A program made the translations under genes and the position numbers. Below, one piece after another: positions 1 to 5,470 of a stretch of 8,864 bases of DNA. Within the stretch, counting starts at the first letter, position 1. Each line of letters begins with the position of its first letter. A model generated the notes under the pieces. It was not told the origin of the DNA and ran no database searches. It worked only from the letters and a program-made list of their open reading frames with translations. The stretch is from NCBI GenBank assembly GCA_013298335.1, contig JAAFHI010000089.1:1-8864 (forward strand), given 5' to 3'. The DNA comes from Actinomycetota bacterium. Its GTDB lineage: Bacteria; Acidobacteriota; Blastocatellia; Chloracidobacteriales; Chloracidobacteriaceae.

Positions 1-85
1 ACAGGAAGGCGAGGACCAGCGTGAGACGCATCCCGCGCGGGTCGCCCTTTTCGACAGGCGGATTCTTATGAAGGGGGGAAGGCAT
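1..85 (-). CDS. N-terminal fragment of a probable membrane or exported protein (runs off left edge)
   Basis: Only the first 28 codons are inside the window. Reading from an ATG at 85 gives a short polar stretch (HKNPPVEKGDPRG) followed by MRLTLVLAFL, which looks like the start of a membrane segment or signal peptide. A second in-frame ATG at 31 would start exactly at the hydrophobic stretch. Neither start has a strong Shine-Dalgarno: GAGTGG lies before 85 and AAAGGG some distance before 31. The ATG at 85 is 29 bases past the stop of the small membrane protein upstream, so the two are probably co-transcribed. Function cannot be judged from so little protein. Confidence 0.45.
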   Translation of the reverse strand, partial: MPSPLHKNPPVEKGDPRGMRLTLVLAFL

Positions 86-114
86 AAGAACCACTCATTC
101 GAACCGATCGAAGA

Positions 115-315
115 TCACCCTTCATCATCGGATGGACGGGGCTTGTTCAAAAAAAGCTGCCAGACGCGAAACAGGCCGTAGGGCACGAGGAGCAGGCCGA
201 CCGCCAGATTCCAGGAAAAGGTCAGGGGCGGATGGGTCGCCCATTCCCAGAGGCGGAAGCCGCCGTAGAGAAGGAACAGAAGCGGAAGAATTTTCCAGAG
301 CAGTCGGTTTGCCAC
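115..315 (-). CDS. Small two-pass membrane protein, unknown function
   Basis: A 66-residue protein with a GTG start. Two hydrophobic segments are visible, about residues 5-22 (ILPLLFLLYGGF) and 34-54 (NLAVGLLLVPYGLF), joined by a short loop with WATHPP. The N-terminus has Arg/Lys and the C-terminal tail is polar (NKPRPSDDEG), which suggests both ends lie in the cytoplasm. An in-frame stop at 343 limits the start; GTG at 315 is the only standard start that keeps both helices, but it has no clear ribosome binding site. It lies 92 bases downstream of the beta-propeller gene, separated by a strong hairpin, and just before the gene at the left edge. I do not recognise the family. Confidence 0.6.
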   Translation of the reverse strand: MANRLLWKILPLLFLLYGGFRLWEWATHPPLTFSWNLAVGLLLVPYGLFRVWQLFLNKPRPSDDEG

Positions 316-345
316 AATTCGAAAGAAGAAGCGAAAAGGGGTTCA

Positions 346-399
346 GAGTCACCCGCTTCAGCGGGGATTTTCACTTTCCCCGCTGAAGCGGGAAACTCT
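346..399. terminator. Long perfect hairpin after the beta-propeller gene
   Basis: Arms 352-367 and 377-392 are a perfect 16-bp inverted repeat (CCCGCTTCAGCGGGGA on the left) with a 9-base loop. A second 5-bp pairing (AGAGT 346-350 with ACTCT 395-399) extends the stem after a small internal loop. It begins 9 bases past the TAA of the minus-strand gene ending at 408. That position suits a transcription terminator or 3'-end stabiliser. The U tract of a textbook intrinsic terminator is missing on the minus strand, so a dispersed palindromic repeat is an alternative. Confidence 0.55.
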
Positions 400-407
400 A
401 AACGGGA

Positions 408-1511
408 TTAAAACCTGACGGCGGTCGCCCCGCGTTCGACGGGAATGACCACCAGTCCGTTGCGGGCGACGAGGCCGGCGAAAATGCGCTCGTCGGAAAC
501 GACCCACCGGGCCGTCACGCGCCCGTCCGCGACCTGCACGAGCGTGATTTCATCGGAATCGAACGCCGCCACGGCGACCGTTCCGGGGTTCAGAAGCAGC
601 GGTTCAAACGTCAGCCGGCCCGCCATCAACTGCCGCCACAGCATTTCCCCGTGCGCCGGGTCATAGCCGTAGAGGAAATTGTCGAACGACGCGACCAGCA
701 GCCGGTTGCCCACGACAATCGGCGCGGCCTGAATCGCGGCCCCGGTCGGGCGTTCCCAGATGACCTTCCCCGTCGTCCGGTCAAGCGTATGAAACATGCC
801 GAGCGACGTTCCGACGTAGACCCGTTTCGCATCGCAGCCAGGCGTTCCGACCGTGCCTTCGAGCCGCCGCTCCCAAAGCTTTTTCCCGTCCGCCACACTG
901 AACGCGAAGAACATCCCCTCGGACGTTCCGGCGAAAACCTGTTCGCCTTCGACGCAGGGCAGGCCGCTGAACGGCCCGTCCGCCTTCCATTTCGGTTCGA
1001 AAGTCTTCCCGTCGAGCATCGCGAGGGTCCGGTCGCCAAGTCGCGCCAGAAACATGCCGTTGACCGGCACCAGTTCGGACGTCGGCGGTTGCGGCAACCG
1101 GACCTGACGGCGAACGACACCGGTCGCCGCATCAAGGACCCGAACAACCCCGAACTGAACGCTGTCCAGTTCACCGGCGGCCCCGACAATCAGTTCGTCA
1201 CCGACCAGCGTCGGCGGCGCCGAAGTGGCCAGTCCGGCGGCGGTTTCCCATAAAAGTTTGCCGTCCGTCAGCGAGAGCGCCACGACGCGACCGTCCGACA
1301 GGGCGTAAAACACGGCGGTCGTTGAGGCCACCGGCTTCCACCGGACGACATCGGCGGTCAGATATTCCCAGGTTCGGGGCAGCACGACCGGCGACACGGC
1401 GAGGCGTCCGGCGAGAACGGTATTGATCCGCGGACGACGCTGCTGACCGAACGTGACCGGCGCACACAACGCACCGAGGAGCATGACGAGGAGAAAACGT
1501 CGAAGAAACAT
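408..1511 (-). CDS. Secreted PQQ-like beta-propeller repeat protein
   Basis: A 367-residue protein from the ATG at 1511. The reading frame stays open to 1592, but the ATG at 1511 begins a clean signal peptide (MFLRRFLLVMLLGALCAP, probable cleavage near TFG-QQ), so I prefer it. The mature part has about seven PQQ-type blades, roughly residues 65-340. Each shows the hallmark pattern of a hydrophobic strand, a small-residue turn, then DGKLLWE-like endings: TDGKLLWE, ADGKKLWE, TTGKVIWE, AHGEMLWR. This fold is shared by quinoprotein dehydrogenases and the outer-membrane assembly lipoprotein BamB. No lipobox and no quinoprotein catalytic or cytochrome module is seen, so a non-enzymatic propeller exported to the periplasm or outside is more likely. 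It lies downstream of the crotonase beyond a heptad-repeat array and is probably a separate transcription unit. The fold assignment is firm; the role is unknown. Confidence 0.85.
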   Translation of the reverse strand: MFLRRFLLVMLLGALCAPVTFGQQRRPRINTVLAGRLAVSPVVLPRTWEYLTADVVRWKPVASTTAVFYALSDGRVVALSLTDGKLLWETAAGLATSAPPTLVGDELIVGAAGELDSVQFGVVRVLDAATGVVRRQVRLPQPPTSELVPVNGMFLARLGDRTLAMLDGKTFEPKWKADGPFSGLPCVEGEQVFAGTSEGMFFAFSVADGKKLWERRLEGTVGTPGCDAKRVYVGTSLGMFHTLDRTTGKVIWERPTGAAIQAAPIVVGNRLLVASFDNFLYGYDPAHGEMLWRQLMAGRLTFEPLLLNPGTVAVAAFDSDEITLVQVADGRVTARWVVSDERIFAGLVARNGLVVIPVERGATAVRF

Positions 1512-1595
1512 CGGATTGGAGAAATGCGGGAAGTGGGAAACGGGTGATTCCGTATCACCGGGCATAGTACCCGCGCGGCGGCGTTTTCTCAAACA

Positions 1596-1751
<156 letters not shown>

Positions 1752-1756
<5 letters not shown>

Positions 1757-2522
1757 TACTCCCGTGCCGCCCCTCGCCTCCGGCGAATCGCGTCGCGCCG
1801 GAACGGGTTTCCCCGGAGGAAATGACCTGCATTCCGAGCCGGAATTCGTTGCGCCAGGCGGCGTCCCGGTCGAGGTCCCATTGTTCATGGGCCGAACGGC
1901 GGTCCGCCCGCAGACAGCCCTGCGGAAAGACAGCCAGATCGCGGGCGAGTTCGATGGCGGACGCGAGCGCCGCGCCCGGCTCGACCACGCGGTTCGCCAG
2001 CCCGAAGGCCAGCGCCTCTTCCCCGCTCACGGGACGCCCGGTGAGAATCATGTCCATGGCGCGGCTGTGTCCGATGAGGCGCGGCAGACGAATCGTGCCG
2101 AGGTCGATCAGCGGCACGCCGAACCGACGACAGAAGACGCCAAAGACCGCGTCGCGCGCGGCCACCCGCAGGTCGCACCAGAGCGCGAGTTCGAGGCCAC
2201 CCGCCACGGCGTAGCCCTCGACCGCCGCGATGACCGGTTTCGAGAGAAACATCCGCGTCGGCCCCATCGGCGCAATGCCGTCTTCCTGAATGGCGCGGCG
2301 TTCGCCCGCGGCAACGGCCTTCAAATCGGCCCCGGCGCAGAAATTCCCGCCCGCGCCCGTCAGCACCGCGACCGGGAGCGAATCGTCCGCGTCGAACCGC
2401 TCGAACGCCTCGACCACCGCCCGCGCGGTGTCGTCGTCGAAGGCATTGCGGACGTCCGGGCGATTGACGGTGACGACCGCAATCCCATCAAGTACTTCAA
2501 ATTGAACCAGTTCCCGTGACAT
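1752..2522 (-). CDS. Crotonase-family protein (enoyl-CoA hydratase/isomerase-like)
   Basis: A 256-residue protein of normal crotonase length. The first oxyanion-hole segment is NFCAGADLK (residues 60-68), the second is GYAVAGGLELALWCD (103-117), followed by RLPRLIGHSRAMDMILTGRP (145-164). Such enzymes act on CoA thioesters in the cytoplasm (hydration, isomerisation, hydrolysis or decarboxylation). Aligned by eye to mitochondrial enoyl-CoA hydratase, Glu111 matches catalytic Glu144, but Cys131 (in FGVFCRRFGVP) falls where Glu164 should be, so simple syn-hydration is uncertain. The start at 2522 is supported by GAGGA at 2529-2533, six bases upstream and overlapping the dehydrogenase stop. The gene follows the dehydrogenase after 9 bases, so it is almost surely co-translated. 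The last codons and the TGA come from the heptad array. The family call is firm; the substrate is unknown. Confidence 0.9.
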
Positions 2523-2528
2523 TTCGAT

Positions 2529-2533
2529 TCCTC
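2529..2533 (-). promoter_or_regulatory. Ribosome binding site of the crotonase gene
   Basis: GAGGA on the minus strand, six bases before the ATG at 2522. It shares bases with the TGA (2532-2534) that ends the dehydrogenase gene, which points to translational coupling between the two. Confidence 0.75.
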
Positions 2534-3566
2534 ACGCCGTCCGGGTCACGATGACCTTGGGCGAAACATCGAACATGGCTTCCGGCGCGTCGTCCCACGC
2601 GGCGAGTCGGGTGGTAATCAGTTCAGGGCGAAGTTTCCCACTCGAAATCAGCTTGAGAACCGGTTCGATGCCCGCCCGCGAATGCGCCCGTCCGGTTTTG
2701 AATGTGATCCCCGAATAGAACATTTCATTGAGCGGCACCGGCGTCGTTTCCGAGAAGTAAATCCCGACGCTCGTGCAGATGCCCTCCGGTTTCGTCGAAC
2801 AGAGCGCGCAGGCCAGGCCCGTCGGCTCGGAACTGGCGTCCACCGTCACGGCGTACCGACCGACCCGCTTGGGCGGCGGGCCGTCGATGGCGCGCGCGCC
2901 AAGTTTTTCAGCCAGATCGAGGCGGGCGCGGTCGGTATCGAGGTAATCTACTTTCGACGCGCCGGACGCGAGGGCGACGGCCACGGCGTACAACCCGACG
3001 CTCCACGCGCCGCCCGCCACGACCAGTACATCCGCACCCGGAAGGTCGTGCAGGTGGGGCGCGACCGTGCGCCAGCCGTCCACCACGTTGTCGCTCACGC
3101 TCGCGATGGCGTCGAGCGAGATGCCGTCGGGAATCCGGACGAGCATGTTCGACGCGAAAGGTACGCGGACGGCATCGGCCATCGCTCCGCCCCAGTCGCC
3201 GCGACTTGCGCCCAGACCGTACATCGCGCCGGGCGGCACGTTTTCGCAATTTCCGGTGAAACCCCGTTTGCAGTAGCCGCATTCGCCGCAGGAAATCTGA
3301 AACGGCACGACCACGCGGTCTCCCGGACGAAATCCGCGCACGGCGTTGCCGACTTCCAGAATTTCGCCGACGAATTCGTGTCCGATGGCGAACGGCCCCG
3401 GAATCGGCGCACGCCCGAACAGAATCGCCGTGTCGAGATCGCATCGCGCCGCCGCCAGTGGCCGGACGATGGCTTCGTCATCGCCCTGAAGAGTCGGCGT
3501 CGGGGCCTCGCGCCATTCGAGACGCCCCTTTTCGACAAAAACCAGATGCCGCATCGTGTTTCCCAT
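2532..3566 (-). CDS. Zinc-dependent alcohol dehydrogenase (MDR family)
   Basis: A 344-residue medium-chain dehydrogenase, normal for the family. Catalytic-zinc ligands are probably Cys42 (AARCDLDT) and His63-Glu64 (GHEFVGE). The structural-zinc loop has Cys93, Cys96, Cys99 and Cys107 (CGECGYCKRGFTGNC). The Rossmann domain follows. Its glycine-rich turn is unusual: AGGAWSVGLYAV has Trp where GxGxxG wants the second Gly. The second strand ends in an acidic residue (DYLDTD, about Asp210), which favours NAD over NADP. The expected reaction is reversible oxidation of a secondary or primary alcohol to the carbonyl in the cytoplasm. The frame is open to a TTG at 3572, but GGAGG at 3573-3577 is six bases from the ATG at 3566, which decides the start. 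The thioesterase TGA is two bases upstream and the crotonase follows after nine, so all three share one mRNA. The alcohol substrate is unknown; its context next to a crotonase and a thioesterase suggests a CoA thioester or the free acid. Confidence 0.9.
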   Translation of the reverse strand: MGNTMRHLVFVEKGRLEWREAPTPTLQGDDEAIVRPLAAARCDLDTAILFGRAPIPGPFAIGHEFVGEILEVGNAVRGFRPGDRVVVPFQISCGECGYCKRGFTGNCENVPPGAMYGLGASRGDWGGAMADAVRVPFASNMLVRIPDGISLDAIASVSDNVVDGWRTVAPHLHDLPGADVLVVAGGAWSVGLYAVAVALASGASKVDYLDTDRARLDLAEKLGARAIDGPPPKRVGRYAVTVDASSEPTGLACALCSTKPEGICTSVGIYFSETTPVPLNEMFYSGITFKTGRAHSRAGIEPVLKLISSGKLRPELITTRLAAWDDAPEAMFDVSPKVIVTRTA

Positions 3567-3568
3567 AT

Positions 3569-3982
3569 TCAACCTCCGGTTTGTCCGGCTTTCGCCGCGA
3601 TCCGTTTCATAAAGCGCGCCATGTCGATGCCTGCGCGACCGTGACGGCCCTTGCCGATGAGTTCGACGCCGTCGTGGGCTTCGACTTCGAACGTGAAGGA
3701 ATATCCGTCAACTTCAATCAGCTTCGCCGTCGCGGTGACGGTCGCCCCGACCGGCGTCGCCGCCAGATGGACGATATCCACCAGCGTCCCGACCGAGACC
3801 CAGCCAGTAGGAAGAAAGGGTTGAACGGCGACCGTCGCGGCCACTTCCATCGCCAGAATGAGGTACGGCGTGCCGAAAACCGGCGGCATTTCCGAATAAT
3901 GGTGCTGAACTGTGTGTTCGTGGGCGACAACCTGCGTATGGGTGGCGGTCGTGCCGAGTGGAATTTCAATCTGCGGAGGCAT
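3569..3982 (-). CDS. FlK-like hotdog-fold acyl-CoA thioesterase
   Basis: A 137-residue protein matching the family of the fluoroacetyl-CoA thioesterase FlK of Streptomyces cattleya. The FlK catalytic triad (Thr42, Glu50, His76) maps by eye to Thr38 (VFGTPY), Glu46 (LAMEVAA) and His72 (VDIVHLAATP). The following segment VEAHDGVELIGKGRHGRAGI is also family-typical, and its final Arg may match FlK Arg120. The protein hydrolyses, or at least binds, a short acyl-CoA in the cytoplasm. Homologues are common where no fluoroacetate is met, so a housekeeping or pathway-specific thioesterase is more likely than fluoroacetate resistance. An ATG at 3997 is also in frame, but it lies inside the inverted repeat and has no ribosome binding site. 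The ATG at 3982 has GAGGA eight bases upstream, so I prefer it. The gene ends two bases before the dehydrogenase ATG. Confidence 0.87.
   Translation of the reverse strand: MPPQIEIPLGTTATHTQVVAHEHTVQHHYSEMPPVFGTPYLILAMEVAATVAVQPFLPTGWVSVGTLVDIVHLAATPVGATVTATAKLIEVDGYSFTFEVEAHDGVELIGKGRHGRAGIDMARFMKRIAAKAGQTGG
3573..3577 (-). promoter_or_regulatory. Ribosome binding site deciding the dehydrogenase start
   Basis: GGAGG on the minus strand, six bases before the ATG at 3566. It is formed by the last Gly codons of the thioesterase gene, so the two genes are probably translationally coupled. A TTG at 3572 abuts this site and is too close to be used. Confidence 0.8.
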
Positions 3983-3990
3983 GGGTTGTT

Positions 3991-3995
3991 TCCTC
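3991..3995 (-). promoter_or_regulatory. Ribosome binding site deciding the thioesterase start
   Basis: GAGGA on the minus strand, eight bases before the ATG at 3982. It begins at the very next base after the 28-bp inverted repeat, so a folded hairpin would sit directly against the ribosome landing site. Confidence 0.65.
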
Positions 3996-4062
3996 ATCCG
4001 TGTAATCCGTGTAATCCGTGGCTCAACAATTTTTAGCCACGGATTACACGGATTACACGGAT
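3996..4062. repeat. Perfect 28-bp inverted repeat built of 9-base units
   Basis: Arms 3996-4023 and 4035-4062 are perfectly complementary with an 11-base loop (CAACAATTTTT). Each arm is itself about three tandem copies of ATCCGTGTA, the last altered to ATCCGTGGCT. It fills nearly all the gap between the amidohydrolase stop (4067) and the thioesterase ribosome binding site (3995). Repeats of this ATCCGTG type are, from memory, dispersed in many unrelated bacterial genomes and give spurious peptides such as HGLHGLHG. In the operon mRNA it would be a very stable intercistronic hairpin, able to act as partial terminator, processing site or stabiliser. Confidence 0.9.
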
Positions 4063-4066
4063 TTCT

Positions 4067-4891
4067 TCAGAGGTTAAAAACGCGTTTCGCATTTTCAAAA
4101 AGAAACTTCGCCTGAACATCCTCGCCGAGACCGAGCGCAAGCGCCTGATCGACGGCTTTCTTGAACGGAAGTTGCGGGAAATTCGTCCCGAACAGCACCT
4201 TGTCCTGACCATAAGTCTTTATGAAATGAACAAGTTGCGAAGGGTAGTAACGCGGCAGATAGGCCGATGTATCGATAAAAACGTTTTCGTGCTTCCACGC
4301 CAGCCCGATCATTTCGTCCGTCCACGGGTAGCCGATGTGACCGGCGACGATGCGGAGTTCGGGAAAAACGAGCGCGACTTCATCGAGGTACGGAATCGGA
4401 CGGCCCGGTTCGGACGGCATCAGCGGCCCGGTGTGTCCGGCCTGAGTGCAGAACGGAATGTCGAGTTCGATGCACTTTACGTAGAGCGGAAAGTAGTACT
4501 TGTCGTTCGGCGGGCGGTTCCAGAGCCACGGCAGGACCCGCAACGCCTTAAATCCCAAATCTTTCACGGCTCGGGCCAGTTCGCGGACGGCGGCGACTGG
4601 ATTTTCGAGATCGACCGCCGCCACGCCGACGAACCGGTCAGGATAGGCGGTGACAAACTCGGCGACCTGATCGTTGCTGAAAATCCACGCGCCCGGACGG
4701 TGCCACGCGCAGAGCATGACTTTCGAAATGCCCGCTTCATCCATCAGGGAGACGGTTTCGGCGGGTGAAATCTGGCGACCGAGGAGGTGGGCCGTGCCGG
4801 ACTGCTCGAACAGGCGCTTGATTTTCGGAAGGAGAAACGGGTCGCTCCCGATGGAGGGCTGCGCCCAGGCGTCGATGACGGGAGGATTCAT
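4067..4891 (-). CDS. Amidohydrolase-2 family TIM-barrel protein with altered metal site
   Basis: A 274-residue protein of the amidohydrolase family related to ACMSD-type decarboxylases and lactone hydrolases. Recognisable segments are VIDAWAQP (5-12), RVLPWLW (118-124), PFCTQAGHTGPL (146-157, His153), VAGHIGYPWTDEM (182-194, His185) and VLFGTNFPQ (232-240). The His-x-His metal motif normally at the end of strand 1 is replaced by Trp-Ala-Gln, and the usual Asp of the FGTD motif is Asn237. His153 and His185 remain. The protein may bind no metal or use a changed site, as in the metal-independent lactonase LigI. The reaction is therefore open: hydrolysis or decarboxylation of a cyclic or unsaturated acid are candidates. 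The frame opens at a TTG at 4915, but ATG 4891 sits right at the conserved start and is preferred; no strong Shine-Dalgarno is seen for either. It lies 228 bases after the tautomerase and upstream of the thioesterase on the same strand. Confidence 0.82.
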   Translation of the reverse strand: MNPPVIDAWAQPSIGSDPFLLPKIKRLFEQSGTAHLLGRQISPAETVSLMDEAGISKVMLCAWHRPGAWIFSNDQVAEFVTAYPDRFVGVAAVDLENPVAAVRELARAVKDLGFKALRVLPWLWNRPPNDKYYFPLYVKCIELDIPFCTQAGHTGPLMPSEPGRPIPYLDEVALVFPELRIVAGHIGYPWTDEMIGLAWKHENVFIDTSAYLPRYYPSQLVHFIKTYGQDKVLFGTNFPQLPFKKAVDQALALGLGEDVQAKFLFENAKRVFNL

Positions 4892-4961
4892 CGGAGTCTC
4901 GCGGATTCGGGGCAAAAGGCCGGGCGGACGCGATCTCCGAACCGTCCATGAAACAACTTCA

Positions 4962-4994
4962 GCGCATATATATTAAGGATCGCGCGCGCGTACG
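4962..4994. other. Alternating purine-pyrimidine tracts, AT-type then GC-type
   Basis: GCGCATATATAT (4962-4973) and CGCGCGCGCGTACG (4981-4994) are two unbroken runs of alternating purine and pyrimidine, seven bases apart, in the gap upstream of the amidohydrolase. Such DNA melts or flips to left-handed form easily. The AT part could serve as the -10 region of a minus-strand promoter for the amidohydrolase (TATATAT about 75 bases before its ATG), but I see no matching -35. Confidence 0.4.
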
Positions 4995-5018
4995 ATGGGT
5001 GAAGGCGAAAAGTTCCTT

Positions 5019-5060
5019 GAGCGGGGAGCGGGGAATGGGGAATGGGGAATGGGGAATGGT
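5019..5060. repeat. Second heptanucleotide array (GAGCGGG, GAATGGG)
   Basis: Six in-phase 7-base units: two GAGCGGG (5019-5032), three GAATGGG (5033-5053) and a final GAATGGT (5054-5060). A matching inverted arm lies at 5101-5118: CCACCAT pairs perfectly with ATGGTGG (5056-5062), and the pairing continues imperfectly into the array. The right arm ends two bases before the tautomerase stop codon. Between the arms, GAGTT-TG-AACTC (5068-5079) is a smaller dyad. The layout repeats that of the block at 1596-1756, although the units differ. Confidence 0.85.
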
Positions 5061-5119
5061 GGGATTTGAGTTTGAACTCGGATGAATTCCTACAAAAACG
5101 CCACCATCCCCCATCCCCT

Positions 5120-5362
5120 CTACTCCGCTCCGGCGGTGCGCTGCTTGATGCCAAGCGCGCGGACGATTTCTTCGAGTTTGAGGGCCTGTCCGGCGACGCC
5201 CCAGCTTCCTTCGGCGACCTCGTCAATGATGATCCAGGTTGCGGCACGGGCTTCCGGGTAGCCTTCGGCTTCGACGATGGCGTCGGTGACTTTCCGGATC
5301 ATCAATTCCTTCTTGGCTTGCGACAGCGATCCCTGGGGAACGCGAATTTCAACAAGAGGCAT
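5120..5362 (-). CDS. 4-oxalocrotonate tautomerase-like protein
   Basis: An 80-residue protein starting MPLVEIRVPQG. After removal of Met, Pro1 would be the catalytic base, as throughout the tautomerase superfamily. The core TWIIIDEVAEGSWGVAGQ matches the TEMAKGHFGIGG region of 4-oxalocrotonate tautomerase, with Trp in place of Phe50. The substrate-binding Arg11 and Arg39 of the classical enzyme are replaced by Ser and Trp, so it belongs to a different subgroup and need not act on 2-hydroxymuconate. Keto-enol isomerisation of a 2-oxo acid, or a hydratase-type role, is possible. The frame is open to 5413, but AAGGAG seven bases before the ATG at 5362 and the need for an N-terminal Pro fix the start. 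It is the first gene of the minus-strand cluster, divergent from the TetR gene. Its stop abuts the inverted arm of a heptad array. Confidence 0.88.
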   Translation of the reverse strand: MPLVEIRVPQGSLSQAKKELMIRKVTDAIVEAEGYPEARAATWIIIDEVAEGSWGVAGQALKLEEIVRALGIKQRTAGAE

Positions 5363-5369
5363 TGTACGA

Positions 5370-5375
5370 CTCCTT
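5370..5375 (-). promoter_or_regulatory. Ribosome binding site deciding the tautomerase start
   Basis: AAGGAG on the minus strand, seven bases before the ATG at 5362. It excludes the longer reading frame to 5413, which would bury the catalytic Pro. Confidence 0.85.
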
Positions 5376-5396
5376 GGTTTCGGGAAATTACTGAGA

Positions 5397-5429
5397 ATTT
5401 TCGCCTTGAACACCGTTCAAGGCGAAAAT
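5397..5429. promoter_or_regulatory. Probable TetR operator 1, perfect 33-bp dyad
   Basis: Arms ATTTTCGCCTTGAAC (5397-5411) and its exact reverse complement (5415-5429) flank a 3-base centre ACC. The dyad lies between the divergent tautomerase and TetR start codons, the classic place for a TetR-family operator controlling both genes. Its inner core is CTTGA-N7-TCAAG (5405-5421). TTGAAC within either arm could serve as a -35, so binding would block polymerase, but I could not fix the -10 elements. Confidence 0.8.
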
Positions 5430-5435
5430 AGCCCT

Positions 5436-5456
5436 TTCTTGAATGGTGGTCAAGAA
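5436..5456. promoter_or_regulatory. Probable TetR operator 2, 21-bp dyad
   Basis: TTCTTGA (5436-5442) and TCAAGAA (5450-5456) form a perfect inverted repeat around a 7-base centre. The core CTTGA-N7-TCAAG is identical in half-sites and spacing to the core of the first dyad, while the centres differ. The two centres (5413 and 5446) are 33 bp apart, about three helical turns, so two dimers could sit on the same face. This site ends 14 bases before the TetR start codon and overlaps its untranslated leader. Confidence 0.72.
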
Positions 5457-5470
5457 GTACAGTCAGAACC

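Noticed and set aside
2682..3644. Long plus-strand frame (320 codons) opposite the dehydrogenase
   Set aside because: It is Arg/His-rich with no domain, and antisense to a well-supported zinc dehydrogenase; typical of GC-rich shadow frames.
3569..3982. Fluoroacetate resistance function
   Set aside because: Family resemblance to FlK alone does not show this substrate, and no fluorometabolite genes are nearby.
3912..4115. Plus-strand frame with HGLHGLHG repeats
   Set aside because: It is made by the 9-base units of the inverted repeat and has no independent coding evidence.
5120..5362. Naming the tautomerase as a classical 4-oxalocrotonate tautomerase
   Set aside because: Pro1 is present but both substrate-binding Arg residues are replaced.
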